Positions 1 to 8,072 of a stretch of 16,065 nucleotides of DNA are shown one piece after another. A program made the translations under genes and the position numbers. Position 1 is the stretch's first letter; each line of letters opens with the position of its first letter. The notes beneath the pieces are model-generated. The model did no database searches, was not told the origin of the DNA, and worked only from the letters and a program-made list of their open reading frames with translations. This stretch comes from Holophagaceae bacterium (GTDB lineage: Bacteria > Acidobacteriota > Holophagae > Holophagales > Holophagaceae): contig JANXQX010000224.1 of assembly GCA_025353305.1 (NCBI GenBank), positions 1-16,065 of the forward strand, in the 5' to 3' direction.

Positions 1-47
1 CTACGATGGATGCAGCCAACGTTTCCTCTTTTTCAGAAAGATCTTTT

Positions 48-71
48 CTTGGCGTCTTGGCGTCTTGGCGG
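48..71. repeat. Three tandem 8-mers (CTTGGCGT type)
   Basis: Two copies of CTTGGCGT and one CTTGGCGG run head to tail, followed by a T-rich stretch (about 77-88). The array starts 32 nt beyond the argS stop codon. No coding role is apparent. It looks like a dispersed intergenic short tandem repeat of the same general kind as the others in this window. Confidence 0.7.
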
Positions 72-102
72 TGGTCGTTTTCGTTTTTAACCTTCTCCGG
101 GA

Positions 103-1908
103 TCACATTTCCTCCGGAGCTTCGATGCCGATCAGGAACAGGCCCTGGCGCAGTGCCCGCGCCGTGGCCACGCACAGTGCCAATCGCGCTTCGCGGACTT
201 CGGGCGGGTTGTCGGCGGCCAGGATGGGGCAATTGGTGTAGAAACCCGAGAAAGAGCGGGCAATGGCCAGCAATTGGCGCGCGATCGGGGTGGCCATGAG
301 CTGTTCGCGGGCCATGCGGATGGCCGAGGGCAGGCCCGCCAATTCGAAGAGCAGATTCTGGGCTTCGGGCCCTTCCAGTCCCTTCAGATCGCCCGGCAGG
401 TCGCAGGCTTGAAAGGGGACCATCGCCGTTTCGCGGCTGTCGTGGGGACCTGGCGCGGCCTTGGCCGGCCATTCGTCCCCGGCTTTCCGCAGCACCGAGC
501 AGATGCGGGCATGAGCGTATTGCACGTAGGGTCCCGTATCGCCATCCAACGCAATGACCCGGTCCCATTCAAAGGTGATGGGTTTGATGCGATCGTTCAT
601 GGCGTCGAAGAAAATGACGGCGCCCATGCCCAGCATTTCGGCGACGGCAGCCTTGTCGGGCAGATCTGGATTTTTCTCCTGGATGATCGCGGCCACGCGC
701 TCGGCGGCTTCGTCCAGTACGTCTTCCAGAAAGATGACGTTGCCTTTTCGTGTGCTCATCTTGCCTTCCGGCAGCCTGACAAGGCCGAAGGGCGTATGCG
801 TGAGGCGGCCCTTGAACCAGGGATCCAGCTTCTCCATGCAGGCGAAAATCTGCCGCATGTGAAGGATCTGCTCCCCGCCGATGACGTAGATGCATCGGTC
901 AAAGTCGTAGGCCTGCTTGCGGTAGGTGACCTGCGCCAGATCCCTCGATGCGTAGATGCTCGCGCCATCGCCCTTCTGGACGACCATGGGCGTTTCGATA
1001 CCCACATCCGAGAGATCCACGATCTTTGCGCCGCCCTCGCCTTCCTTCAAGAGACCATGGTCCGTGAGGCTCTGAAGAACCCCGCCGAGCATGGGTTCAT
1101 AGAATGCCTCGCCCTGCTCAAGTGTGTCGAAGCCCACGCCCAGGCGATCGTAGATGCGCTGGAATTCGGATAGGGAGATATCGCGGAACCACTTCCAGAG
1201 CCGCCGGGCTTCTTCGCTCCCCTCTTCCAATTCACGGAACCATCTCCGTGCTTCATCGCGCATCTCGGGGTTTTCTGTTTCTTCATCGTGGAACCGCACG
1301 TAAAGCTGAAAGAGCCGGAACAAGGGCGTGCGGCGCTTTTCGGGAATCTCCGTGGCCCAATCAAAATCCTTCTGGAGCTCCGGATTCTCTTTTTCCGCCC
1401 AAGTTTTGTACGCCGCCAACAAGGTTCCGAATTGCGTGCCCCAGTCCCCCAGGTGGTTGAGCCGCACCACGTCGTAGCCCAGGAAGCGGTGCACCTGCAC
1501 CAGGCCGTGGCCGATCATGGTGGATCGCAGATGGCCGATGGTGAAGAGCTTGGCGATGTTCGGGGAGCTGTACTCCACGATGATTTTCTGGCCATTCTTC
1601 TCTTGGACGCCGTAAGGCCTGTCGCTGAGCAGGCCGCCCAGCACTTCCTTGGCGCGGGCCTGGGGGCCTAGCTTCAGGTTCAGGTAGGGCCCCGACGCGA
1701 TCAACCTGGCGCCTTCGATTTCAAGATTGATCTGGCTCGCCAGTTCCAGGGCCATTTGAGCTGGATTCTTTCCGGAAGCCTTTGCCGCGCGGAAGCATGG
1801 GAAGGCGAGATCGCCCAATTCACCGTTTTTGGGGCGTTCGAGAACAATATCCTGGCCGGGCATATGCTCCGCCAAGGCATGCTCAAAGACTTTCCGAATC
1901 CGATCCAT
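103..1908 (-). CDS. argS: Arginyl-tRNA synthetase
   Basis: This class I aminoacyl-tRNA synthetase charges tRNA-Arg with arginine in the cytoplasm using ATP. At 601 aa it has the usual family length. An N-terminal Arg-tRNA-synthetase domain covers about residues 1-85. The catalytic domain begins with SSPNIAK (114-120) and GHLRST (125-130), and the second signature KMSTRKG is at 383-389. An alpha-helical DALR anticodon-binding domain fills the C-terminus and ends in EAPEEM. The first HIGH-type signature reads TIGH (123-126), where the common form is HVGH or HIGH, so its first His is Thr. The ATG at 1908 gives the expected N-terminus; only a weak G-rich stretch (GGTGGGCGG) precedes it. The gene is divergent from rpsT. 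Confidence 0.97.
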   Translation of the reverse strand: MDRIRKVFEHALAEHMPGQDIVLERPKNGELGDLAFPCFRAAKASGKNPAQMALELASQINLEIEGARLIASGPYLNLKLGPQARAKEVLGGLLSDRPYGVQEKNGQKIIVEYSSPNIAKLFTIGHLRSTMIGHGLVQVHRFLGYDVVRLNHLGDWGTQFGTLLAAYKTWAEKENPELQKDFDWATEIPEKRRTPLFRLFQLYVRFHDEETENPEMRDEARRWFRELEEGSEEARRLWKWFRDISLSEFQRIYDRLGVGFDTLEQGEAFYEPMLGGVLQSLTDHGLLKEGEGGAKIVDLSDVGIETPMVVQKGDGASIYASRDLAQVTYRKQAYDFDRCIYVIGGEQILHMRQIFACMEKLDPWFKGRLTHTPFGLVRLPEGKMSTRKGNVIFLEDVLDEAAERVAAIIQEKNPDLPDKAAVAEMLGMGAVIFFDAMNDRIKPITFEWDRVIALDGDTGPYVQYAHARICSVLRKAGDEWPAKAAPGPHDSRETAMVPFQACDLPGDLKGLEGPEAQNLLFELAGLPSAIRMAREQLMATPIARQLLAIARSFSGFYTNCPILAADNPPEVREARLALCVATARALRQGLFLIGIEAPEEM

Positions 1909-2007
1909 TACCGCCCACCCTCAATTCATGAGTCTGGAGCCTATGGGCCTCCTCCAGTTTCTCGAAGCGGGGGCATCTTGGGAAGGGGATATTCCTGGAA
2001 TGGCCGT

Positions 2008-2098
2008 GGGCTGTGGGCTGTAGGCTGTAGGTTCAATACGGATGCGGCCTTTGGCCGCAACAATTTCGCCCAGCGCCCACCGCCTACCGCCCAATGCC
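2008..2098. repeat. Inverted heptamer element with central hairpin
   Basis: The left arm (2008-2031) is tandem heptamers GGGCTGT, GGGCTGT, AGGCTGT, AGG. The right arm (2068-2098) is in-register heptamers GCCCAGC, GCCCACC, GCCTACC, GCCCAAT, GCC, that is, the same motif inverted. Between the arms is a perfect hairpin: TGCGGCC (2043-2049), loop TTT, GGCCGCA (2053-2059). The element lies between divergent argS and rpsT, upstream of the rpsT promoter. A related element is at 9313-9397. Confidence 0.75.
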
Positions 2099-2107
2099 TT
2101 TTTTCCC

Positions 2108-2135
2108 TTGAACCAAATCGCCTCTGCGATAAGAT
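2108..2135 (+). promoter_or_regulatory. Putative sigma70-type promoter of rpsT
   Basis: A -35-like TTGAAC (2108-2113) is followed by a 16-nt spacer and a -10-like TAAGAT (2130-2135). Transcription would start near 2142 and give a leader of about 43 nt. That leader holds a small hairpin, GGAGT (2152-2156), loop TTTA, ACTCC (2161-2165), just before the ribosome binding site. The promoter is read by eye. Confidence 0.5.
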
Positions 2136-2184
2136 GGTTATTCGCGCTTCTGGAGTTTTAACTCCCTGGTGCAGGAGATTTAGA

Positions 2185-2448
2185 ATGTCAGATCATAAAT
2201 CAGCCGCCAAAAAAGCCCGCCGTGATGTGGAGGCCCGCCTTCGCAACCGTGGCAACCGCTCGCTCATGAAGACCGAGGTCAAGAAGTTCCTCGGTGTGCT
2301 GGCCACCGGCAAGAAGGCCGAAGCCGCCGATGCCCTGCCGGTCCTCTTGGGCATTGTGGACCGAGCGGCCAAGAAGGGCGTCATCCACAAGAATGCCGCC
2401 GACCGCACGAAGTCCCGCCTCACCCTTAAAGTGAATGCGTTGGCGTAA
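2185..2448 (+). CDS. rpsT: 30S ribosomal protein S20
   Basis: S20 is a primary 16S rRNA-binding protein of the small ribosomal subunit. The 87-aa product has the family size and is Lys/Arg/Ala rich. It opens with MSDHKSAAKKARRD, has the NRSLMKTEVKK segment around residues 24-34, and ends in HKNAADRTKSRL (48-59 region onward) as S20 proteins do. The reading frame is open much further upstream, but the start is set at the ATG at 2185. It has an AGGAG ribosome binding site at 2173-2177 (7-nt spacing) and gives the standard S20 N-terminus. It is a single-gene transcript with its own predicted promoter and a strong terminator. In other bacteria S20 synthesis is feedback regulated at translation; the small leader hairpin could serve such control, but that is inference. 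Confidence 0.97.
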   Translation: MSDHKSAAKKARRDVEARLRNRGNRSLMKTEVKKFLGVLATGKKAEAADALPVLLGIVDRAAKKGVIHKNAADRTKSRLTLKVNALA

Positions 2449-2470
2449 ATAACGCCCAACCATTCTCAAC

Positions 2471-2497
2471 AGGACCTGCCCAGCAGGTCCTTTTTTT
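2471..2497 (+). terminator. Rho-independent terminator of rpsT
   Basis: A perfect 8-bp stem GGACCTGC (2472-2479) / GCAGGTCC (2483-2490) closes a CCA loop and is followed directly by seven Ts (2491-2497). It lies 23 nt after the rpsT stop codon. On the minus strand gluQ ends just beyond it at 2525. Confidence 0.93.
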
Positions 2498-2524
2498 ATC
2501 TGAACTTGATGTTGGCCGAGCGGT

Positions 2525-3424
2525 TCAGGCCCAGGCAGCTGGAATCCTGATCGGGCCATGTGGGATTCGTTTCCAATCGAACTCTGCGATCAAGTCTTGG
2601 GCGGTTGAGGGCTCAGGCTTTTCCTGGCACCCCAGGCTCCAGCCCAGCCAGCCGATGATTTCATCTGTGCCGATTCCGCGCCGATGGAGGTTCTCCAACC
2701 CGAGCGCACCCGCGCGCTTGCCCAGCCGACTTCCGTCAGGCGTTGTGACCAGGCCCAGGTGGGCATAGGCCGGGCGCGGGAGGCCGAGGGCTTCCTGCAA
2801 ACGGATCTGCGTGGCCGTGACGGAGCGAAGGTCATGGCCACGCACAATTTCCGTGACTCCTTGAAAGCTATCGTCCACAACCACCGCCAAGTGATACGCG
2901 CACAAACCGTCGCGGCGGAAGAGCAGAGGATCACCGGTTGAAGCCAAAGCGTCATCGCACTTAGTGCCCAGGACTTTGTCCATCCACTCCACCTTGCCAT
3001 CAGGCAGACGCAATCGCAGCGCGGCTTCAAAGCCTTCCCAGGGGCGGTGGCGGCAAAGATTCGGATAGGGCCGTAAGCTATCTTCCTCATGCGGCGCCGA
3101 TGCCAGCATCTGCAAATCCTTACGGGTGCAGTGGCATGGATATAGGCGATCCAGTTCATGCAGGGCATCGAGCGCCTGGTGGTAGGCATCGCTGCGATCC
3201 GATTGCCAGATCACCGGCATATCGCTTTCCATGCCCAGCGCCGCGAGATCCCGTAACTGCTGTTCTCCGAACTCGCGATGACAGCGCGGCCCGTCCACAT
3301 CTTCCATTCGGATGATCCAGCGCCCCCCCTGGGCTTTGGTTGAAAGCCAGGAAGCCAGCGCGGTGCGCAGGTTCCCCAAGTGCAGGGTCCCCGTGGGCGA
3401 AGGCGCGAAGCGGCCGATGATCAT
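2525..3424 (-). CDS. gluQ: Glutamyl-Q tRNA(Asp) synthetase
   Basis: GluQRS is a shortened glutamyl-tRNA-synthetase paralogue. It activates glutamate and attaches it to the queuosine base in the anticodon of tRNA-Asp, rather than to the 3' end. The 299-aa length and the absence of an anticodon-binding domain fit it and exclude a full GltX. Visible signatures are RFAPSPTGTLHLGNLR (5-20, HIGH-like HLGN at 15-18), EDVD (41-44), zinc-ligand pattern C97-x-C99 with Y120-x3-C124, YHLAVVVDD (177-185), RGHDLR (195-200) and the KMSKS-position segment RLGKRAGA (233-240). The start ATG at 3424 gives the conserved N-terminus; the upstream SD is weak (GGAAG). It is convergent with rpsT, so argS, rpsT and gluQ form a loose translation cluster, though they are not co-transcribed. 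Confidence 0.93.
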   Translation of the reverse strand: MIIGRFAPSPTGTLHLGNLRTALASWLSTKAQGGRWIIRMEDVDGPRCHREFGEQQLRDLAALGMESDMPVIWQSDRSDAYHQALDALHELDRLYPCHCTRKDLQMLASAPHEEDSLRPYPNLCRHRPWEGFEAALRLRLPDGKVEWMDKVLGTKCDDALASTGDPLLFRRDGLCAYHLAVVVDDSFQGVTEIVRGHDLRSVTATQIRLQEALGLPRPAYAHLGLVTTPDGSRLGKRAGALGLENLHRRGIGTDEIIGWLGWSLGCQEKPEPSTAQDLIAEFDWKRIPHGPIRIPAAWA

Positions 3425-3476
3425 GGCTTCCAGGATACGGGAGCCCCGTTATTTGACCCCTTCCCATAAAAACCAT

Positions 3477-3559
3477 CCACGGATTACACGGATTTTCACG
3501 GATTGGAAAATCAGTCGCTGGGCCTCAAGCCGTTGCCATCAAGTCCGTCTAATCCGTGG
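3477..3559. repeat. CACGGATT tandem repeat with inverted right arm
   Basis: Left arm: CACGGATTA (3478-3486), CACGGATTTT (3487-3496), CACGGATT (3497-3504). After about 40 nt the right arm carries the inverted form, TCCGTCT (3544-3550) then AATCCGTGG (3551-3559). It sits between the start of gluQ and the end of the beta-lactamase-fold gene, where no ORF is supported. It has the same arm-core-inverted-arm design as the heptamer elements but a different unit. Confidence 0.7.
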
Positions 3560-3604
3560 CTCAAGTCAATTCCGGGAAACCCTAAACAGCAATAGTGAAT
3601 TCTG

Positions 3605-4768
3605 TCAGGGGACTGTCCGCACCACCGGCGGATGCTGGGCCACGGCGGTTTGGATGAGCGGCGCGAGTTGGAGCTTCAGGTTCTCGCTGGGCAGGAAGGA
3701 ACCTGCTGCATCGGGCTGCTGGCACATGATGATGGCCGCCCAGTTCTGCCCGTTGCCGATCTCGACCCACGGCGCCCACCCGAATTTGCCGGTGCTGCTC
3801 ACGCGCTGGATGGGATTGGTAGCCGAAGGAGCAGCGCCATTTTGGGTCTCCACCCAGTTGCCGAAGCCGTAGTGATTGGTGCGCTGGAGCAGCGCGTAGG
3901 GCGTGTAGGCGATGGTGGTGGTGGGGCCGAAAGCATCGAGGCGGCGCTGGTTCACCAGATCTTCGCTCATCAGGCGCGTGCTGCCGTCCAGACCCTTGCG
4001 CAATTGCATCATCAGGAAGCGTGTGTACTCCAGGCCCGTGCAGGCCAGGCTCCCGGCGGGGTTGGGATTGGTGCCGCCGCCGTAGGTGCTTAGGGCGGAC
4101 CAGCCCAAGGGCACTCGCAGATTCTCATCGAAGAGTTGGCGCCAGCTCTTGCCCGTGGCCACTTCCGCCATGCGGGCTGCGATGCGCAGGTGGGTGCTGC
4201 CGTAATAGAAATAGGAACCGGGTGTGGAAGCTGTGGAACGCTGGTCCTCATAAATGCGCGTCACCGCTTCGTCCAGCGTGATGGCAGTGGGCTCCGAAGA
4301 CAGCACATCCCCGCTGATTCCGCTGGTGAAGCTCAGGAGATGGCGCAGCTTGATCTCCCCCAGGTTGCCACTCCAGGCCAGGCCATCGCGGTCCTTCAAA
4401 AGGTTCTTGGTCTTGGTATCCACGCTCAGGGCACCCTTGTCCACGAGTTGCAGCAGTACGGTGCCTGACACCATCTTCGAGGCCGACGCCACCGCGGTGT
4501 AGGTCGTGTTGCTGAAGGCGCCGAAGGTCTTCGAATAGACCACGCCATCGGTCGTCATCACTTCCACCGTGAGCCCCGCGGGTGCGGCCGGGAGGCTGCC
4601 CATGGCTGGGGCGCCAGTGAATTGGGATTGCGCGCCCTGGATGGCGCTGGTCACGGCGGCCCAGGGATCCGGTGGAGGTCCGCCACCGGTGGGGCCGCCC
4701 GCAGTGGAGCCACCGCCGCCGCAGGCAAGGCCGACCAATGTGGTGAGAGCTAGCAAGGCGCAACGCAT
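3605..4768 (-). CDS. Beta-lactamase-fold serine hydrolase, predicted lipoprotein
   Basis: The product belongs to the class C beta-lactamase / penicillin-binding-protein-like serine hydrolase superfamily (387 aa). The N-terminus is a lipoprotein signal with lipobox LVGLAC (Cys16), followed by a Gly/Pro-rich tether (17-35). It is therefore predicted to be membrane-anchored outside the cytoplasm. The catalytic SxxK motif is SASK (S95-K98). The second motif position appears as YGS (189-191) instead of the usual YxN. A possible third motif is STG (325-327), before KFGWAPW. HLLSFTSGI (143-151) is a typical family segment. The substrate cannot be assigned: an esterase, peptidase or transesterase is as likely as an antibiotic hydrolase. 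It lies 86 nt downstream of the deoxyhypusine-synthase-like gene on the same strand. No clear terminator follows. Confidence 0.85.
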   Translation of the reverse strand: MRCALLALTTLVGLACGGGGSTAGGPTGGGPPPDPWAAVTSAIQGAQSQFTGAPAMGSLPAAPAGLTVEVMTTDGVVYSKTFGAFSNTTYTAVASASKMVSGTVLLQLVDKGALSVDTKTKNLLKDRDGLAWSGNLGEIKLRHLLSFTSGISGDVLSSEPTAITLDEAVTRIYEDQRSTASTPGSYFYYGSTHLRIAARMAEVATGKSWRQLFDENLRVPLGWSALSTYGGGTNPNPAGSLACTGLEYTRFLMMQLRKGLDGSTRLMSEDLVNQRRLDAFGPTTTIAYTPYALLQRTNHYGFGNWVETQNGAAPSATNPIQRVSSTGKFGWAPWVEIGNGQNWAAIIMCQQPDAAGSFLPSENLKLQLAPLIQTAVAQHPPVVRTVP

Positions 4769-4854
4769 GGATTCCCCAGAATCATTCGTCAGACCCCAGA
4801 ACCTTCTGATGGTTTAGAAGAATTCCTTGGCCAGGTCTGTGTTTCCATTCCGCC

Positions 4855-6081
4855 TCACTTCTTCGGCGTTCCACAGGGATAGGTGCCCTTTGCTTCCCGA
4901 TCGGGCATGCCGATGGTTGTGCCGCGTTTGGCGACATCCCTCGCGGTGGTGGGCGTGCCGCTCAGGCGTCCACGGGTTGCATACTGATCCCGGAGGCTCT
5001 GCATGAGTTCTTCGCGGCGCTCGGCCAGGCGCTTGAGGGGGCGGGGCTCGGTGCGGGTCAGGATGTAGGCGGTGAGCAGGGGCAGGGCGATGGTGGAATC
5101 GGTGTAGCAGACCACGGCGTCGGGCAACTGGTCGGGATCGATCTTGCCCCAGGACACCGCTTCGGCCGGCGTGGCGCCGCTGAGGCCGCCGGTGTCGGGA
5201 CGCGCGTCGGTGATCTGCAGGAAGTAGTCGTGGCCGCGTTCGTCGATGCCCAGGACTTCCTGGATCTGGGGTTCGGTCTGGAGGATGAAATTCTTGGGGC
5301 TGCCGCCGCCGAGGATCCACACCGCGCTTTTGCCACCATTGAGCTTGGCGTCCAACACGATGCTGGCGCTTTCGTTCACGTCGGCGTTCACATCGAACAT
5401 GAGCTGGTTGCCTTCCAGCGCCACCGCGGCCACGTTCATGCCGATGCTCGAGTCGCCAGGGCTGGAGGTGTAGATGGGCACGCCGCACTGGTACGCCGCC
5501 GAAAGCACGGACATGGCGCCGAGGCCCAGGGCCAGCTCACGCCCATGCAGCGCCCTGCCCACGTGGTAATGGAATTCCGCCGTGCTCATGGCCTTCTGGA
5601 AGTGCGGCGCGCGGATCAATTCCCGGTAGAACGCATCGGTGTCCAGCAGCACCGTGTAGTCGAATAGTATGTCGTAGATGCGCACCACGCCTTCGTCCCG
5701 CAGCACGATGTCGCTGGTGAAGGGATCGCCGCGATGGAGGGCGAGATCGAGCGCGAAATGCGTATCGTGGTAGAGATTCGCGCCGGTGGAAACCATCCAG
5801 TCGATGACACCCGCCTGGATGAGCGGAATGAGGCAGGAACCGCCGAGGCCCGCGGGCGTGAGCGCGCCCGTGAGCGTCACGCCCAGGGTGACGCCCGGCT
5901 GCAGAATTTTTCTAGTCAATAATCGCGCGGCCTCGCCCAGGCGCCCGCCGTTGTAGGCGAGAAAGGCTTCGTCGATGAGATCCGCCGCGCTGATGCCCTT
6001 GCGGATGCCAGCCGGCGCGATGCGCTGGCCGTTCAAATACTGGCTGGGTGCTTCGCGTTCATCGTGCGCGTCTTCTGGCAT
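4855..6081 (-). CDS. Deoxyhypusine synthase family protein (homospermidine synthase-like candidate)
   Basis: The 408-aa product matches the deoxyhypusine synthase fold, an NAD-dependent enzyme that transfers the aminobutyl group of spermidine. Family signs are [13 protein letters not shown] (70-82), [14 protein letters not shown] (98-111), [10 protein letters not shown] (207-216) and [17 protein letters not shown] (256-272). The last contains the lysine (K263) at the position of the covalent-intermediate lysine. DGGxSGA-like [16 protein letters not shown] lies at 296-311. The ATG at 6081 is chosen because GGAG precedes it with 6-nt spacing and it gives a plausible N-terminus ([10 protein letters not shown]). 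An extension to 6279 would run into the divergent protease gene. Bacteria have no canonical eIF5A, so the bacterial enzyme probably acts in polyamine metabolism, for example making homospermidine. That is inference. No other polyamine gene is in the window. Confidence 0.88.
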   Translation of the reverse strand: MPEDAHDEREAPSQYLNGQRIAPAGIRKGISAADLIDEAFLAYNGGRLGEAARLLTRKILQPGVTLGVTLTGALTPAGLGGSCLIPLIQAGVIDWMVSTGANLYHDTHFALDLALHRGDPFTSDIVLRDEGVVRIYDILFDYTVLLDTDAFYRELIRAPHFQKAMSTAEFHYHVGRALHGRELALGLGAMSVLSAAYQCGVPIYTSSPGDSSIGMNVAAVALEGNQLMFDVNADVNESASIVLDAKLNGGKSAVWILGGGSPKNFILQTEPQIQEVLGIDERGHDYFLQITDARPDTGGLSGATPAEAVSWGKIDPDQLPDAVVCYTDSTIALPLLTAYILTRTEPRPLKRLAERREELMQSLRDQYATRGRLSGTPTTARDVAKRGTTIGMPDREAKGTYPCGTPKK

Positions 6082-6217
6082 TGGAATCTCCGGGCTTTTT
6101 ATTCTGACAGCGGACAGCTTTCCCGAAAAAAGGATCAGCCTGGCCCGGCTCTGGATGAGACGATCGAGGAATCCGTTTCGCCAGCCGGCTTTCGACCCTT
6201 CCAAGGAAACCTGACTC

Positions 6218-7765
6218 ATGCGCCTGACCCCGTGCCTCGCGGCTGTATTCCCCTCATTGGTTCTGCTTCTGGCCCCCATTCCAGCGGTTGTTCAGTCGGC
6301 CTCCGACCCCCGCACGGGGACGGCCAGCCAGGGCGTGGTTGAGAATTCCGTCGTCAAGATCTTCTCCACCTTGCGGATGCCAGACCCCACGAAACCCTGG
6401 ACGAAGAATGAACCCTCGGAAGCCACGGGGAGCGGCGTGGTGATCGAGGGCCGGCGCATCCTCACCAATGCGCACGTGGTGCTCTACGCCAGCCAGGTGC
6501 AGGTGCAGGCCAACCAGGATGGGGACAAGGTGCAGGCCACTGTCGAGGCCATCGCTCCGGGCATCGACCTCGCCGTGCTGAAACTGGAGGACGATTCCGT
6601 CTTCGAGCGCCACAAACCACTCCAGCGCGCCACCGAATCGCCCGATGTGAAGGACGCCGTGATGGTCTACGGCTTCCCCGCCGGAGGATCCAACCTCTCC
6701 ATCACCAAGGGCATCGTTTCCCGCATCGAGTTCAGCACCTACAACTTCCCCGTTTCCGGGCTGAGAATCCAGATCGACGCCGCCATCAATCCCGGGAACA
6801 GCGGTGGCCCGGCGGTGGTGGGAGAGCGGATGGTGGGACTTGCATTCAGCCGTTTGACGGGGGGCACCCAGAACATCGGCTACATCATTCCCAATGAAGA
6901 AATCGAACTCTTCCTCAAGGACATCGCCGATGGCCGGTACGACGGCAAGCCCGCCCTCTACGACGATCTTCAAACCCTTGAAAACCCCGCCCTGCGCGCA
7001 TTCCTGAAGCTCGACAAGACCGCCCAGGGAATCGTGGTCACTTTGCCCCACGCTCCTGGGAAGGGCAATCCCCTCAAGCCGTGGGATCTCATCACCCACA
7101 TCGGGGACATGCCCGTGGACGACCAGGGCATGGTGAAGCTGGGACCCAACCTCCGGGTGAGATTCCAGTACCTGGTCCAGCGTCTGGCCCGGGATGGGAA
7201 GGTGCCTTTGAGGGTGATCCGGGACGGCAAACCCCTGGCCCTGTCCGTGCCCGTCTCGCCGGATTTTCCGGTCATGGTCCCTGACCTTAAGGGGGGCTAC
7301 CCACCCTACTTTGTGTACGGCCCCCTCGTGTTTTCCTCGGCATCGCTCCAGTTCCTCATGTCCGCCGGCCGCTCTCTCATGGGCAGCCCCTCCCAGACGG
7401 CCAGCCCGCTCATGACCCGCGTGATGGATGCCCCGGCCTTTCCAGGAGAGGAACTCGTCCTGGTCGCTTCGCCCTTCCTTCCCTCCAAGCTTGCATCCGG
7501 ATATTCCAGCGCCTTCGGCAACGTTGTGAAGGCGGTCAACGGGATTCCCGTTCGGAATCTCCGGCACCTAGTCGAGCTCCTCCGGGACTCCAAGGACGAA
7601 TTCATCACTTTGGAATTCGCCCAGAAGAGCGTGGAGAATCCGGTTTTCCCCAGGAAGGAAATGGAGGCCGCCACCGAGTCCCTGCTCACCGACAACGGCA
7701 TCCGGTACCAGGCCTCGCCGGAACTCCTGAAAGTCTGGCAAAGCAGGCCCAGACCAGCCCCCTGA
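6218..7765 (+). CDS. Secreted trypsin-like serine protease, Deg9-like with PDZ domains
   Basis: This is a 515-aa HtrA/Deg-family serine protease with an N-terminal signal peptide (hydrophobic core about 8-25), probably acting in the periplasm. The protease domain (about 40-240) has the full triad: His86 in ILTNAHVV (81-88), Asp117 in GIDLAVLKL (115-123), and Ser195 in [11 protein letters not shown] (191-201). A degenerate PDZ follows (about 270-350). The C-terminal part has the [19 protein letters not shown] pattern typical of the last PDZ of plant Deg9-type proteases. The overall order (protease, PDZ, linker with VYGPLVF, second PDZ) is closer to Deg9 than to DegP. The ATG at 6218 has AAGGA at 6203-6207. 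It is divergent from the deoxyhypusine-synthase-like gene, with 136 nt between starts. Its role is probably protein quality control; substrates are unknown. Confidence 0.92.
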   Translation: MRLTPCLAAVFPSLVLLLAPIPAVVQSASDPRTGTASQGVVENSVVKIFSTLRMPDPTKPWTKNEPSEATGSGVVIEGRRILTNAHVVLYASQVQVQANQDGDKVQATVEAIAPGIDLAVLKLEDDSVFERHKPLQRATESPDVKDAVMVYGFPAGGSNLSITKGIVSRIEFSTYNFPVSGLRIQIDAAINPGNSGGPAVVGERMVGLAFSRLTGGTQNIGYIIPNEEIELFLKDIADGRYDGKPALYDDLQTLENPALRAFLKLDKTAQGIVVTLPHAPGKGNPLKPWDLITHIGDMPVDDQGMVKLGPNLRVRFQYLVQRLARDGKVPLRVIRDGKPLALSVPVSPDFPVMVPDLKGGYPPYFVYGPLVFSSASLQFLMSAGRSLMGSPSQTASPLMTRVMDAPAFPGEELVLVASPFLPSKLASGYSSAFGNVVKAVNGIPVRNLRHLVELLRDSKDEFITLEFAQKSVENPVFPRKEMEAATESLLTDNGIRYQASPELLKVWQSRPRPAP

Positions 7766-7799
7766 ATTCGTTTTCTTCCCTGAACATCCCCTTGCTTGA

Positions 7800-7855
7800 C
7801 CCGTCTCCGAGAGCGCATAGCGCGATTGGGAGGGCGCATGCGCCCGATAGACGGG
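7800..7855 (+). repeat. Three-way-junction-like palindromic element, copy 1
   Basis: An outer stem CCCGTCT (7800-7806) / AGACGGG (7849-7855) encloses two hairpins. The first is GCGC-ATA-GCGC (7813-7823). The second is the perfect palindrome GGGCGCATGCGCCC (7832-7845). They are joined by GATTGGGAG (7824-7832), and the second is followed by GAT before the closing arm. The same plan occurs on the minus strand at 9161-9230 with different stem sequences. Confidence 0.6.
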
Positions 7856-7878
7856 AGGCGTAGCCCCTACCGAGGCAC

Positions 7879-7915
7879 TTTTTAAAAAGGAAACGCCCCG
7901 AGGTAGGGGCGTTTC
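7879..7915 (-). terminator. Rho-independent terminator of the LolA-like gene
   Basis: A perfect 10-bp stem GAAACGCCCC (7890-7899) / GGGGCGTTTC (7906-7915) has a 6-nt loop. On the minus strand it is followed by C and five Ts (opposite 7884-7888), as expected for a terminator of the cupin/LolA-like operon. On the plus strand no T-run follows, so it is unlikely to terminate the protease gene. Confidence 0.75.
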
Positions 7916-8072
7916 GTGAGGGTACGTTGGAAGGATACGTTGGAGGGGATTAAAAAGCGGGAGCCTCCACACGGGAGACTGGTTTCTTTGGGTGGGGTGA
8001 GAAGTGGCGGGAAGCCCCGAAGGGCACCTCAACACCAAGGATACGCTCCGGCGCTCGGAAGTTCCAGCCATC

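Larger units (their letters stand above)
7766..8072. other. Convergent intergenic region rich in hairpins, no gene
   Basis: This 307-nt gap lies between the protease stop and the LolA-like stop. It holds a three-way-junction-like structure (7800-7855), a strong hairpin acting as minus-strand terminator (7879-7915) and a competing arm at 7863-7871. I see no supported ORF in it, and nothing recognisable in 7916-8072. Confidence 0.7.

Noticed and set aside
274..1173. 299-aa plus-strand open frame inside argS
   Set aside because: Antisense shadow of a clearly recognisable ArgRS; no motif or start signal.
4814..5488. 224-aa minus-strand open frame overlapping the deoxyhypusine-synthase-like gene
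   Set aside because: Arg/His/Pro-rich out-of-frame shadow of the real gene.
6082..6279. N-terminal extension of the deoxyhypusine-synthase-like frame
   Set aside because: It would overlap the divergent protease gene, is not family-like, and the ATG at 6081 has a good ribosome binding site.
6254..7567. 437-aa open frame antisense to the Deg9-like protease
   Set aside because: Composition is that of a shadow frame in GC-rich DNA (His/Gly/Asp rich, no domain). The plus strand has a complete catalytic triad.
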